From contig NZ_DFQV01000011.1 of NCBI RefSeq assembly GCF_002377945.1, positions 13,670 to 77,669 on the forward strand: DNA of 64,000 bases, in the 5' to 3' direction. Below are positions 1-9,265 of the stretch, in pieces. Each line of letters starts with the position of its first letter. The stretch's first letter is position 1. Under the pieces are notes generated by a model, which worked only from the letters and a program-made list of their open reading frames with translations, did no database searches and was not told where the DNA came from. Made by a program: the position numbers and the translations under genes. The DNA is from Psychrobacter sp. UBA3480 (lineage in GTDB: Bacteria; Pseudomonadota; Gammaproteobacteria; Pseudomonadales; Moraxellaceae).

Positions 1-1205
1 TAGAGTATGGGCATAACGAGACAATATTAGCGAAATATAATAATATCTCTGAGCAAGTAGGCCAGTTAGTAGTCAAAGTACATGATTATCGCGACAAACT
101 TATCATGCCAGGCTTTATCGATACTCATGTGCATTATCCGCAAGTAGATATGATTGCTGCTTACGGTGAGCAATTACTTGATTGGCTTAATAATTATACT
201 TTCGTCACTGAGGCCAATTTTGGCGATCCAAAAGTAGCGCATGATACGGCACAGTTCTTCTTAAACCAGCTGCTGGCAAATGGTACGACGAGCGCCATGG
301 TGTTTTCTACCAGCCACCCTGAATCAGTGAACGCATTTTTTACGGAAAGTCACAAGCTCAATACTCGTATGATCACGGGTAATGTCTTGATGGACCAAAA
401 TGCGCCTGATAATTTGTGTGTACCTGCTGAGCAAGGTATTCGAGACACCCAAAACATCATTGATAATTGGCATGAGCGTGGTCGTCAGCATGTAGCGATT
501 ACCCCGCGCTTTGCTATTACTTCGACACCCAAGCAACTACAAATGGCAGGTGAGCTGTATGCCAGTTACGAGAGTGTTTATCTGCAGACGCATCTAGCAG
601 AAAACCGTGATGAAATTGCCTTTGTGAAACAACTGTATCCCACTCATAAAGGCTATCTAGATGTCTACGACGATATGGGATTACTGGGTCGACGCACCAC
701 CTTGGCACATGGTATTCACCTTGAAATATCTGAGTATGAGCGCTTACGCGATACTGGCACACAAATATCACACTGTCCGACGTCCAACCTGTTTCTGGGT
801 AGTGGATTGTTCGATTTACCCAAGACGTTAAGTTATACTGGTGTCAGTATCGCCACTGACGTTGGAGCAGGGACAAGTCTGTCGATGCTGACGACTCTGT
901 CAGAAGCGTATAAAATCCAACAACTACAAAGCAATCAACTATCCGCTCATCAAGGGCTGTACCAAATTACGTTGGGTAATGCCCAGTCGCTATTATTGGA
1001 CAATAAAATCGGTAACTTTATGCCAAATAAAGAAGCGGATTTTGTGGTTATCGATATGGGTGCAACGGAATTGCTTGAGCGACGTATGGCGCAGACCAAG
1101 ACACTGGAAGAACAATTGTTTGTACTAATGATGCTAGGCGATGATAGAGTAATTGATCAGACAGTCATCGCCGGCGTAAGTCGCTATCGTAAATCAACTT
1201 TATAG
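1..1205 (+). CDS. guaD: Guanine deaminase (5' end cut by window)
   Basis: Guanine deaminase hydrolyses guanine to xanthine and ammonia, feeding purine salvage or the urate pathway encoded just downstream. The frame is open from base 3, so the N-terminus lies outside the window; about 400 residues are visible. The metal-dependent amidohydrolase hallmarks are present: PGFIDTHVHYPQ near the start, THLAEN, HGIHL and ATDVGAGTSLSML, which supply the zinc-binding His and Asp residues of this family. The ATG at 105 lies inside the conserved PGF(I/V)DTHVH block, so it is an internal methionine, not the start. The gene is convergent with the porin gene downstream, with a shared terminator between them. 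Confidence 0.95.
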   Translation, partial: EYGHNETILAKYNNISEQVGQLVVKVHDYRDKLIMPGFIDTHVHYPQVDMIAAYGEQLLDWLNNYTFVTEANFGDPKVAHDTAQFFLNQLLANGTTSAMVFSTSHPESVNAFFTESHKLNTRMITGNVLMDQNAPDNLCVPAEQGIRDTQNIIDNWHERGRQHVAITPRFAITSTPKQLQMAGELYASYESVYLQTHLAENRDEIAFVKQLYPTHKGYLDVYDDMGLLGRRTTLAHGIHLEISEYERLRDTGTQISHCPTSNLFLGSGLFDLPKTLSYTGVSIATDVGAGTSLSMLTTLSEAYKIQQLQSNQLSAHQGLYQITLGNAQSLLLDNKIGNFMPNKEADFVVIDMGATELLERRMAQTKTLEEQLFVLMMLGDDRVIDQTVIAGVSRYRKSTL

Positions 1206-1266
1206 GCGTAAACAAACGCTGTACCTAAATCAGGAACAAGTGAAACTGCTTTCAGATATAAAAAAT

Positions 1267-1301
1267 AAACTCTTGTTCCTATATAGTTGGAACAAGGGTT
1301 T
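1267..1301. terminator. Bidirectional rho-independent terminator
   Basis: A 13-bp stem (1267-1279 with 1289-1301, one G-U pair) has a 9-nt loop, an A-rich left flank and a T-rich right flank. It sits between the convergent guaD and porin genes and can serve both. A third copy of the arm (AGGAACAAG, 1232-1240) lies upstream and could form an alternative, longer hairpin. Confidence 0.7.
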
Positions 1302-1330
1302 ATTACTGCCAAGAAAGTTTCTATTAGACA

Positions 1331-2125
1331 TTAAAAATGGAATTTTACCAATGCACTAGGAGAGTTTTGATTTACGCCATCAACACCGTATTTATTTTTC
1401 CAATAGCTATACTCCATACCGACTTCTAAACGGTTATCAATACCGAGCACTTCTTGTAAGTTGTATTTAATTTGCGGATTGATATGAATATTATCTTCAA
1501 TGTCATCATTATTGAATGAATAATCAATAAAGCCATCTACGACGAAATTATTGCGCTCCCAACCATAGGTTAAGGTAATTTGCTGATCATCGTCAGTATT
1601 GTCATTGAAAGCATGATATAGAGTAGCCGACGCAAACTTCATTCCTGGAATAGGTACATTGAGATCTGCACCAATACCAACCAGATAATTATCTTGGTCA
1701 AAGCCAGTGCTGTTCGAACCAAATTCATAAGTAGCGGCTAAATTAACCTGCTTGATAAAACTGTCATTAAAAGTTGCTATTTTGAATGTAGGAGACAGCT
1801 CGCCATAAGTTTCTCTAAATCTATTGTTTTCAATGTCATCGGCACCTTGGTTTCGATCGACAAAGAAGAACACGCCGCCCCAGTCATGCGCAGAAGCATG
1901 CTCTAATGTGACGGTCGTCAGCTCTCCATCTTCTACGAGTTCATAATCATTACCGTAAAGTACGGAGACACTCGTATCAGTAAAGAAGGTTTTAGCATGG
2001 ATGCTAGACATGCTACCTAAAGCAGCGATAGCAACAGCTGCCATCGACAAAGGTTTGAGTAAAGCTAGCTTTTGGCTAGATGATTTGGTATGACAGGATA
2101 AGCTCGTTAATAAATCAAAACGCAA
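1331..2125 (-). CDS. Tsx/OmpK-family outer membrane channel protein
   Basis: The product is 264 residues with an N-terminal export signal (basic n-region, hydrophobic stretch near residues 28-40, likely cleavage after SIHA) and a beta-barrel-like body of alternating aromatic and polar residues ending in Phe, typical of outer membrane proteins. It resembles the nucleoside-specific channel family Tsx/OmpK. The location beside guaD and the urate operon supports a role in nucleoside or nucleobase entry, which is inference. The frame begins with TTG at 2125, preceded by a GGGG Shine-Dalgarno-like run; the first ATG would cut into the signal peptide. The family call is firmer than the substrate. 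Confidence 0.75.
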   Translation of the reverse strand: MRFDLLTSLSCHTKSSSQKLALLKPLSMAAVAIAALGSMSSIHAKTFFTDTSVSVLYGNDYELVEDGELTTVTLEHASAHDWGGVFFFVDRNQGADDIENNRFRETYGELSPTFKIATFNDSFIKQVNLAATYEFGSNSTGFDQDNYLVGIGADLNVPIPGMKFASATLYHAFNDNTDDDQQITLTYGWERNNFVVDGFIDYSFNNDDIEDNIHINPQIKYNLQEVLGIDNRLEVGMEYSYWKNKYGVDGVNQNSPSALVKFHF

Positions 2126-2553
2126 AATATGACCCCTTTATGTACAATTGATTGTTGATTGCCCCAAAACTGCATCGTTATTATTTGCTAGTAAACAAAC
2201 TATTAATCCAATGCTCGTTAGACAGCGGTTGGTTGATAGCGCTTAGATGCTTACTACTAAAGAGCATTCAATAACCGTGCCACAAATGCCCTAGAAGGCT
2301 GTCATCTACAGAGTCGTCTAACTTTTAGTCTTATTAGCCATTAATAAGGGTAGAAATAAGCAAAATAGTTCTTAACTATTCTCAAATGAGAGAGCCAATT
2401 TCCGTACATTTGGATATATATGACAAACAATGTTTTTCGAAGAATCAGATGCGCCATAAAAGCACCAAAATGGATATCCATGTGCCCCAAGTTGGGTCGT
2501 CTGACGGGTCTTAATCAATTGATAGGCATATGATTTAATAACTCAATGAACAT
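2126..2553. other. Intergenic region without a recognisable gene
   Basis: About 430 bp lie upstream of the porin gene and downstream of allA. I see no convincing reading frame, tRNA or structured RNA, and no copy of the TGAC-AATT-GTCA palindrome found near the other purine genes. It presumably carries the porin promoter and 5' leader. Confidence 0.5.
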
Positions 2554-2583
2554 AAAAAAGCCAGCTAATAGAAATTAGCTGGC
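2554..2583 (-). terminator. Rho-independent terminator after allA
   Basis: A perfect 10-bp stem (2560-2569 with 2574-2583, arm GCCAGCTAAT) with a 4-nt loop is followed on the minus strand by six T residues (A run 2554-2559). It lies 41 bp past the allA stop and closes the urate-degradation operon. Confidence 0.9.
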
Positions 2584-2624
2584 GTTAAGTTTGTACTTGT
2601 TGGATGCGACTATTTTTTATTCAA

Positions 2625-3155
2625 TTAACTGCATTCGTTTTCTAACTCAATAAACACATGCCAATCCGTGATATCAATCTCATGACAGTTATTACCCTCG
2701 CCATTGATACGATCAATAACTAAGAAATCACTGTCACGCCCAAGCGCGAGTAGTGGGTGATGCCAGACATTAGCATCGTACTGTACACCTTGGTGAGATT
2801 TCGCATAAAACACTGTTAGGTCATCAGGCGACTGCGGCGGCACACCAGCTTTAGCGACCACGACGATATAGTCTTGGCCTTCCATAGATACAAACGCCTG
2901 TGTTCCAAGCGGATGGTATTCCATGACTGAGAGTGCAATCGGGTTCTCACGTTTTTTGGCTCGAAAGATACTCATGCCAACTGCACCACCGTCTAATTTA
3001 CTTTCGGCAAGTGCATGATGACGAACCGCATAGCCATTATTGATCTCATAAGTATTGTCAGCCGTTTGCTCATTATCACTATAGCGCTCGATAACCGAGC
3101 CGTAAGGGGCAAAGTTTGCCTTGGTTAAAGGCTTAGCTGTTAAAGTTACACTCAT
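2625..3155 (-). CDS. allA: Ureidoglycolate lyase
   Basis: Cleaves (S)-ureidoglycolate to glyoxylate and urea, the last step of the pathway encoded by this operon. The 176-residue length and cupin-like sequence fit All[11 protein letters not shown] near the N-terminus, the central [10 protein letters not shown] block and [10 protein letters not shown] toward the C-terminus. Its ATG overlaps the stop of the allantoicase gene by one base (TAATG), which implies translational coupling. It is the last gene of the leftward operon and is followed by a strong terminator. Confidence 0.93.
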   Translation of the reverse strand: MSVTLTAKPLTKANFAPYGSVIERYSDNEQTADNTYEINNGYAVRHHALAESKLDGGAVGMSIFRAKKRENPIALSVMEYHPLGTQAFVSMEGQDYIVVVAKAGVPPQSPDDLTVFYAKSHQGVQYDANVWHHPLLALGRDSDFLVIDRINGEGNNCHEIDITDWHVFIELENECS

Positions 3156-4285
3156 TATTTAGCCTCTTTACTATCAACATCAGTACCAGTGTCAATATTA
3201 GCCTTAGCAATTTTGCCATACACGCGTACACGGCTGATACCACCATCTGGGAAGATATTGACCCGAATATGAGTGATGGGTTTATCAAGTTGAAGCTTGT
3301 CTTTACCAAAGTGATGAATGTCATCCGCATTGGTTTTTTGTGGTTCAAGTAGGGTTTCCCAAAACATACTCTGAGTCACTAAAGTTTGCTCTGGTGTATT
3401 TGGAGAGTAGACGGCTTGGATCGAGACTTTATCAGGGTAATTGCCTTTAAAGTGGGCAGTATCTATCTCGATGGAATCAACGATACCTGCTTGACCTAGT
3501 GCGATGATGCACCAGTCATTGCCTGGCTCACGGCGACGACGAGTCTCCCAACCATCACCCATGTTAGGCGCTTTAGTTGGTAGTAGTAAATTACTAGCCG
3601 CACCAAAGTGCGCATCGTTACTGGCAATGGCACGACCACCATTTAATGCGCCCGCTAAGTCAAGTGTCTCATCTTGTGTATTTAGGCTCGCATCAAGTTG
3701 AATATCACCATAGACACGTAGTCGGGCAACGCCGCCATCTGGATAAATGTTTAAACGAATATGGGTGACCGTTTGCTCATGATCAATCTCGACAAGCTCA
3801 TGATTGTGACCTTGAAGCGGGGTCATACCCACTAGTGCCTGCCAATTTTTATTGTCCCAATCTTCTTTGCTTAGACTAGTAAGTTCAGCTTCATCTTGCT
3901 GCAGTAGCTCGGGCGCGTATAAAGCATCGACGCTAGCTGAAGAGGGGAAGTTACCCGTGAAGTGACTGGTATCAATATCGAGACCAGAAATTTTGGTTGG
4001 GCGCGCAAGCTGGATAACTAAATAATCGTAACCCAAGTGGCGCTTGCGACGAGTTTCCCAGCCGTCCATCCACTTACCGTTGTCATCGAACTTACCCACG
4101 ACAAATATAGGTGCATCAGGATTTAGAATACGGCTTTTATCCGCAAAGAAGTCATCGGTAGCGAATAGTGATTTTGCACCCAAGCGACTGTCAGCGACGT
4201 TTGATTTCTTGGTAAACGCTGGCAGGGTATCAGGTAGATTGTTTGCGGAAATAATTTGTCCAACTTCTGAAGTGTTTTGACTCAC
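3155..4285 (-). CDS. alc: Allantoicase
   Basis: Hydrolyses allantoate to ureidoglycolate and urea. The 376-residue protein shows the internal duplication of the family: [15 protein letters not shown] and [19 protein letters not shown] in the first half are echoed by [15 protein letters not shown] and [19 protein letters not shown] in the second. Translation starts at GTG (4283-4285), five bases after an AAGGAA ribosome binding site. It is coupled to allA by a one-base stop/start overlap and follows puuE by 120 bp. This operon therefore uses the amidinohydrolase route that releases urea rather than the AllC ammonia-releasing route. Confidence 0.95.
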   Translation of the reverse strand: MSQNTSEVGQIISANNLPDTLPAFTKKSNVADSRLGAKSLFATDDFFADKSRILNPDAPIFVVGKFDDNGKWMDGWETRRKRHLGYDYLVIQLARPTKISGLDIDTSHFTGNFPSSASVDALYAPELLQQDEAELTSLSKEDWDNKNWQALVGMTPLQGHNHELVEIDHEQTVTHIRLNIYPDGGVARLRVYGDIQLDASLNTQDETLDLAGALNGGRAIASNDAHFGAASNLLLPTKAPNMGDGWETRRRREPGNDWCIIALGQAGIVDSIEIDTAHFKGNYPDKVSIQAVYSPNTPEQTLVTQSMFWETLLEPQKTNADDIHHFGKDKLQLDKPITHIRVNIFPDGGISRVRVYGKIAKANIDTGTDVDSKEAK

Positions 4286-4405
4286 AATGATTCCTTTTTT
4301 AATAATGGTGTTTATTAATAACGTATGTATTATTTTATATATTAATCTATGCTAATTCGCACTCGCTCAGCTAAGCAGAACGGATACTAGGACGATAGAC
4401 TAAGC

Positions 4406-5386
4406 TTACATCCAGTTAGCCGTGTTGTCCGGCGTGGCAGGATGGTTTTCGTACCAGTGCTTGGCGATATCATCACGGCGGCATATCCATACGTCAGGCT
4501 TAGCGGTGATATATTGCAAAAACTGCTTTAACGCTTTGATGCGTCCTGCACGTCCGATAATGCGACAATGCAAGCCAATGGTCAGCATTTTAGGGGTGTG
4601 TGCGCCTTCTTCGTATAAGGTATCAAAGCTATCTTTTAGATATTGGTAAAATGGTTCAGCATGGGTGAACCCCGGGCTAGAAGAAAAACGCATGTCATTG
4701 GTCTCTAGACTATAAGGTATGACCAAATGCGGCTTGCGCGTGATCAGATTGCCATCTTGGACCTTTACATTGAGCCAGTAGGGTAACTCATCACCGTACG
4801 AGTCAGAGTCATAGGTATAGCCACCTTGTTCAGCGACCAGTTCACGAGTATTTGGACTATCACGTCCTGTATACCAACCAAGAGGTTGGCCGCCTAGCAT
4901 ACGTTGAAATATTTGGGTGGCACAGCGAATGTGTTCACGCTCGGTCTCACGGTACATATCCTGATAAGTGATCCAGCGTAGACCATGACTGGCAATCTCA
5001 TGACCGTCTTCTAATACACGCTCGATGATATGCGGGGTCTTTTCAGCAGCGGCGGCACAGGTAAACGTGGTGATAGGAATACCATAATCTTTAAAGACAT
5101 CTAATACACGCCATACACCGACACGGCTACCGTATTCGAATGCAGACTCAATAGACTGGTGACGGTTGTTAAATTCTGGTGTGCCTAAGATATCAGACAA
5201 AAAACGCTCTGATTGGCCATCGCCATGGATGACGCTATTTTCTGCACCTTCTTCGATGTTTAATACAAACTGTACGGCGATTTTTGCGCCACCTGGCCAG
5301 TTCGCTTTCGGTGGATTGCCAGCGTAGCCTTTTAGGTCGCGTGGGTATGTATTTTGATCAAAATCACTGGTGATTTTTTTGCTCAT
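4406..5386 (-). CDS. puuE: Allantoinase, polysaccharide-deacetylase type
   Basis: Opens allantoin to allantoate. It is not the amidohydrolase AllB but the metal-independent PuuE type built on the NodB/polysaccharide deacetylase fold. The 326-residue length, the YPRDLKGYAGNPP N-terminus, NIEEGAENS, GHEIASHGLRW, GWYTGRDSPNTRELV and LHCRIIGRAGR blocks are characteristic. It lies between puuD (81 bp upstream) and alc (120 bp downstream), all in the same direction, consistent with one transcript. Confidence 0.94.
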   Translation of the reverse strand: MSKKITSDFDQNTYPRDLKGYAGNPPKANWPGGAKIAVQFVLNIEEGAENSVIHGDGQSERFLSDILGTPEFNNRHQSIESAFEYGSRVGVWRVLDVFKDYGIPITTFTCAAAAEKTPHIIERVLEDGHEIASHGLRWITYQDMYRETEREHIRCATQIFQRMLGGQPLGWYTGRDSPNTRELVAEQGGYTYDSDSYGDELPYWLNVKVQDGNLITRKPHLVIPYSLETNDMRFSSSPGFTHAEPFYQYLKDSFDTLYEEGAHTPKMLTIGLHCRIIGRAGRIKALKQFLQYITAKPDVWICRRDDIAKHWYENHPATPDNTANWM

Positions 5387-5467
5387 TATTTATGTTCCTA
5401 TATCGCTTAGAGCCTTAGATATTTGTTTGAATATTGCTCGTAAAGGACAGTTATTTTTTATCACAAA

Positions 5468-6835
5468 TTAAAGTGATGATGCATAGGCTACGAGCTGTTG
5501 GCGCTCGGCATCCGTCAACTGAGTAATATTACCAAGCGGCATATAGCCAGTCTGTACCGCAGTGACGATTTTCGCTTTATGAATTTTTAAGTCTTCTGGT
5601 GTTTGCAAAATGATTCCTGCTGGCGGCGCGGCGAAGCCTTGTTGCGTCGGTTGTACCGCATGACAAGTACTACAGCGCGTATGCACGACATCCATCATAG
5701 CGTCATCTGCTGATGCGCTCACAGGTACGGCTTCAGCAGTAGCTGCATCAGTGCTAATACTTTTATTAGCACTGCTAATAGCACTACTATCAGAATTGCT
5801 ATTAGCGTTAGCAACAGTATCAGTGCTTGAGTCAGTAGTCGCGCTTGTAGCTGGCGGCGTGCTATCAGTCGTTGTAGGTGCTACGGAGGCAGTAGCAGGC
5901 ATTGCAGGCAATGGCTCAATCGGCTCAGGTCGCATCCAAATAATCAACAATACGGTTAATACGGCTGGAATGACCAAGTAGCGTGGTTTTTTATGACCTA
6001 AGTGCTTTTGGTTAAAGTAATGACGCGCAGTCGCGGTAATGATACCGACGAAGACCAATACCAACCAACCTTTCTCATGAGCATACATCATTGGGTAATG
6101 GTTGCTGATCATGGTAAAGATGAGCGGTAGGGTAAAGTAGTTATTCATTAGTGAGCGATTTTTGGCTTGTAATGCTAATTCAGCCACTTCTTTACCAGGC
6201 TTTTCGCCGCGCCGCACACAGTCAACGAGTGCGCGCTGAGCTGGCATAATACCGAAGAATACGTTACCTACCATCACCGTGCCCAAGATAGCACCGATAT
6301 GTATAAATGAGGCGCGATCACTAAACAGTTGATAAGAGCCCCAGCTTGCGATGACCAGCAAGATAAAAATCAAGGTGCTAAAGATAAAGGCATTTTTACC
6401 CAAATGACTGCGCACAATGACTTCATAAATAAAGTAACTACCAAATAAAAATAGCAAGCTTGTCGCAATGGCACCAATACTGGTAAAAGGCACTTTGCTT
6501 GGATCGATCAGGTAGGCAGTTGCATTGGCATAATAGACGATAGACATCATCGCTGCACCCGTCAGCCAAGTGGTATACGCTTCCCACTTAAACCAATGTA
6601 GCGTCTTTGGCATCTCCTCTGGTTCGAGTTTGTATTTGGCAATTTCATAAAACCCGCCGCCATGGACGGCCCAAAGATCACCCGAAATGCCTTTGTCAGT
6701 TTTCCACTGTGGCGGTTTGCGTAGGCTTAGATCTAGCCACACAAAATAAAACGATGCACCAATCCATGCTACTCCAGCGATAACATGAAACCAGCGGAAA
6801 AATAAACTCAACCATTCGAGAAGATAGGCGCCCAT
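5468..6835 (-). CDS. puuD: Membrane urate hydroxylase with cytochrome c domain
   Basis: PuuD oxidises urate to 5-hydroxyisourate without making H2O2, passing electrons to the respiratory chain. The 455-residue protein has about eight hydrophobic helices in the first ~300 residues (the integral membrane urate oxidase domain), then a ~65-residue Thr/Ser/Ala/Asn-rich linker, then a c-type cytochrome domain with a CSTCH haem-attachment motif at 388-392 and a distal Met in GYMPLG. The C-terminal domain should face the periplasm. The low-complexity linker is unusually long and polar. An AGGA ribosome binding site lies about 11 bases before the ATG. It is part of the uraD-to-allA operon. Confidence 0.94.
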   Translation of the reverse strand: MGAYLLEWLSLFFRWFHVIAGVAWIGASFYFVWLDLSLRKPPQWKTDKGISGDLWAVHGGGFYEIAKYKLEPEEMPKTLHWFKWEAYTTWLTGAAMMSIVYYANATAYLIDPSKVPFTSIGAIATSLLFLFGSYFIYEVIVRSHLGKNAFIFSTLIFILLVIASWGSYQLFSDRASFIHIGAILGTVMVGNVFFGIMPAQRALVDCVRRGEKPGKEVAELALQAKNRSLMNNYFTLPLIFTMISNHYPMMYAHEKGWLVLVFVGIITATARHYFNQKHLGHKKPRYLVIPAVLTVLLIIWMRPEPIEPLPAMPATASVAPTTTDSTPPATSATTDSSTDTVANANSNSDSSAISSANKSISTDAATAEAVPVSASADDAMMDVVHTRCSTCHAVQPTQQGFAAPPAGIILQTPEDLKIHKAKIVTAVQTGYMPLGNITQLTDAERQQLVAYASSL

Positions 6836-6946
6836 GTAATAAATGTCCTTTAATATGACAGTGTCTTAATAAAATGTCTTGATAATTTCTTTTGATAGTA
6901 TTTCTTGAACACTAATAACAACGCAGAGAGCTAAATAGCACCAAAG

Positions 6947-7315
6947 TTACGATCCGCGATAGGTACTATAACCGTGCGCACTAAGCAGGAGCGGTACGTG
7001 ATAATGACTGGCATCGTTTACCACAAAGTCGATAACCACTTGCGGATAAAATGCTGTCAGCTGCTGAGCATCAAAATAAGACTGAGTATCGAACGTTATG
7101 GTATAGCGTCCGGTATTTAGCTGATGCTCTGTGCTATCGATGGCTGTATCAAATTGCCAAGCATCTGGTATGACACGGCCATCACTATTGGTTGTGCCAT
7201 GTGCCAATAATGTGGCGACACCATTGTCTTGTACGCGGTGTAAGGTAACGGCGACATCAGCGGCAGGTTTGCCAAGGTGAGTGTCTAAGATATGTGATGA
7301 TAGCGTGGCAGACAT
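6947..7315 (-). CDS. uraH: 5-Hydroxyisourate hydrolase
   Basis: Transthyretin-related enzyme that hydrolyses 5-hydroxyisourate to OHCU. At 122 residues it has the expected size. The N-terminal SSHILDTHLGKPA block carries the active-site His, and the C-terminus ends in the diagnostic YRGS signature that separates the hydrolase from true transthyretin. AGGAA precedes the ATG by five bases. It lies between uraD (65 bp upstream) and puuD (111 bp downstream), so the three enzymes converting urate to (S)-allantoin are consecutive. Confidence 0.96.
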   Translation of the reverse strand: MSATLSSHILDTHLGKPAADVAVTLHRVQDNGVATLLAHGTTNSDGRVIPDAWQFDTAIDSTEHQLNTGRYTITFDTQSYFDAQQLTAFYPQVVIDFVVNDASHYHVPLLLSAHGYSTYRGS

Positions 7316-7380
7316 AATGCTTCCTTTAAATTTGTGAGAAATATAAATAGGGTGAAAATGCTAGTCTAACTCTGCGACTA

Positions 7381-7914
7381 CTATTTGCTTGTCGAAGCAT
7401 TACCTAGTAATTTAGTTAAACGTAGACGCGTAATTTTATTTTGTTCAGCGGCTGCATTTGCCAGTTCAGTAGCACGATCGTTAGACAAGCGCGCTAATAA
7501 CAGATCTAGCATTTGCTGCGCTCTTTTGCCGGTCGCAAAGACAATAAAAATAAAACCAAATTTATCAAGATAGTCTCGATTGCCTTTGGCAAGTGCTTCG
7601 AGCACCTCATCGGCTGCATCGTTAGCACCTGATTGTTCGTGTGCGGCGCTACTTTGTGTGTTGCGGTATTTTTCTTTTAGAGATGCCACGTTACCGATTT
7701 GCGGGTGCCCATCAAACGCTTCTAATAAGTTAGCCTCATCATTTTGTACTTTGTTCCAGATAGCGTCGCTACTTGCTAGCAGTCCATCAACGTCTGCAAA
7801 AGGGCGGGCGTCTGCAAGTTTATAGGCCCAGCTTTTACTGGTGCAGCAAGTCAATAATTGGGCGATGGCGACTTCTTGTGATAAATCGTTGAATTGCGCT
7901 AAGGTTAAGCTCAC
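7381..7914 (-). CDS. uraD: OHCU decarboxylase
   Basis: Decarboxylates OHCU to (S)-allantoin. The 177-residue protein has the family pattern: a start like MSLTLAQFN, the catalytic-His block FDGHPQIGN, and a C-terminal KFGFIFIVFATGK helix region. Translation appears to begin at GTG (7912-7914) with AAAAGGA upstream; no ATG is suitably placed. It is the first gene of the six-gene leftward operon. The 520-bp gap to the divergent TetR regulator contains a palindrome that probably controls both directions. Confidence 0.93.
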   Translation of the reverse strand: MSLTLAQFNDLSQEVAIAQLLTCCTSKSWAYKLADARPFADVDGLLASSDAIWNKVQNDEANLLEAFDGHPQIGNVASLKEKYRNTQSSAAHEQSGANDAADEVLEALAKGNRDYLDKFGFIFIVFATGKRAQQMLDLLLARLSNDRATELANAAAEQNKITRLRLTKLLGNASTSK

Positions 7915-8437
7915 GATGACATCCTTTTCTAATAAGGCAGCCCATTATCTGTATCGGGCGATAAATGTTTGATAGAGGTTTATACCTTATGATTATTTGC
8001 ATAAACTTATAGGTATAAGCAGTAATTTTGATAAGTAGCGGTTGCTTCAGCTTCATGAATAATTTGATTAAGCTAGCAGCGATTAATTTGCATAAAATCA
8101 AAAGTCGATAATCTATGTGTTCGTAGTCAGAGCTTTGGCGTTTATATACGCTTTGCATAATTTCAAGTTATAGTGAACTGACAATATTAAACAGATTTGC
8201 TAAGGAAACACTGATATTTTAGCCGTCCAAAACGTCTGGCAAGAGGTAATTAATGACGGCGTGATTGATTTACAGTTCCCATTTTGCTAAAACCTGACTA
8301 ATTGGTCAACTGTTTTATGCGAAATATTTTTATTTAACAGGTTATGCTGATCAAATCTATGTGTTTATATAAGAATACATAGTGAAATATAGCGACTATC
8401 TTGTCGAACCTGTCTCTTAGAGTGAGATACCACTGCT
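7915..8437. other. Divergent control region, uraD operon / RutR-like regulator
   Basis: About 520 bp without a credible gene separate uraD from its divergent regulator. It holds the operator candidate at 8293-8310 and a CTATGT...ACATAG inverted repeat near 8358-8382 surrounding an AT-rich stretch. A minus-strand frame running from 8158 into uraD has no ribosome binding site and is a shadow. Confidence 0.6.
8293..8310. promoter_or_regulatory. Candidate operator for the RutR-like regulator, copy 1
   Basis: CCTGACTAATTGGTCAAC is an imperfect palindrome centred between 8301 and 8302. It resembles the E. coli RutR box TTGACCA-NN-TGGTCAA and nearly matches the palindrome before the permease gene (10864-10883). 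It lies about 128 bp before the regulator start and 380 bp before uraD, so it could serve autoregulation and operon control. TTGGTC at its right half could even be a -35 element, with TATTTT 17 bp further on. The regulatory role is inferred. Confidence 0.6.
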
Positions 8438-9103
8438 ATGACTCAAAACAATCAAAAGGAAGAAACCTCAGTGACTGATACGCCCTCGCACCGTAGCCAA
8501 CAAGCCATTCGCGCACAGAATCAAGCGCTTATCTTAGCGGCAGCTGAAGAAGAGTTTGTGCTCCAAAGCTATCGCGGCGCTACGATGCAGGGTATAGCTG
8601 ATAGAGCAGGCTTACCTAAAGCCAATGTTCACTATTACTTTAAAAATAAAAAGAATCTCTACATGGCAGTGCTGCGTTCGATCATTCAAGAATGGAACGA
8701 AGGTTTGGTAACCATGACAGTAGATAGCGACCCAAAAACAGTCATCGAAAAATTCGTCCGTACCAAGCTACATCAAGCCTTTGTTAATCCAAGTCGTCAT
8801 AAACTGTTTGCGATTGAAGTCATCGGCGGTGCACCGCATTTGCATGAATTTATGTCCACTACGATGAAGGAGTGGGTACACGATAAAGCACAGGTAATGA
8901 AAGAGTGGCACAAGCAAGGCAAAATTGGGATTACTGACCCTCTACAACTACTGATTTTGATTTGGGCGACTACCCAACGTTATGCTGAATTTGAGATTGA
9001 AATCGTTGGATTAATGGATAAGACGGCGTATGACGCAGCAGATGAAGCGCGTGCGGCAGACTTTCTGGTGCCTTTTATTTTAAAGGGCTGTGGCCTTGAA
9101 TGA
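8438..9103 (+). CDS. RutR-like TetR-family transcriptional regulator
   Basis: The 221-residue protein has a TetR N-terminal helix-turn-helix (about residues 27-72, with GATMQGIADRAGLPKANVHY and YYFKNKKNLYMAVL) and a C-terminal ligand domain closely resembling RutR, the E. coli pyrimidine/purine regulator (RHKLFAIEVIGGAPHLHE, LILIWATTQRYAEFEIE). It is divergent from the urate operon and next to a nucleobase permease, so it most likely senses a purine intermediate or uracil. Two palindromes nearby match the RutR box. A GTG at 8471 is a shorter possible start. The exact ligand cannot be read from the sequence. Confidence 0.85.
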   Translation: MTQNNQKEETSVTDTPSHRSQQAIRAQNQALILAAAEEEFVLQSYRGATMQGIADRAGLPKANVHYYFKNKKNLYMAVLRSIIQEWNEGLVTMTVDSDPKTVIEKFVRTKLHQAFVNPSRHKLFAIEVIGGAPHLHEFMSTTMKEWVHDKAQVMKEWHKQGKIGITDPLQLLILIWATTQRYAEFEIEIVGLMDKTAYDAADEARAADFLVPFILKGCGLE

Positions 9104-9174
9104 TAACAAGATAGCTATTTGAAAAAGTGCTTATTTGACAGGATGCTTATTTAATAAGTGAGATACTTAATAAG

Positions 9175-9217
9175 CGAGGTGCATAGACTGTTGCTATTTG
9201 CCTGTTTATGCACCTCG
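9175..9217. terminator. Hairpin between convergent regulator and permease genes
   Basis: An 11-bp perfect stem (CGAGGTGCATA, 9175-9185, with 9207-9217) and a 21-nt loop lie between two convergent stops. The T tract is weak on both sides, so a terminator is likely but not certain. Confidence 0.5.
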
Positions 9218-9265
9218 TTTACGGCGAAACACTTCGATATATTTAACCCTAGCTTTTTCTTACCC

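Noticed and set aside
7835..8158. Minus-strand 107-codon frame across the uraD start
   Set aside because: Overlaps uraD in another frame, has no ribosome binding site and no protein-like composition.
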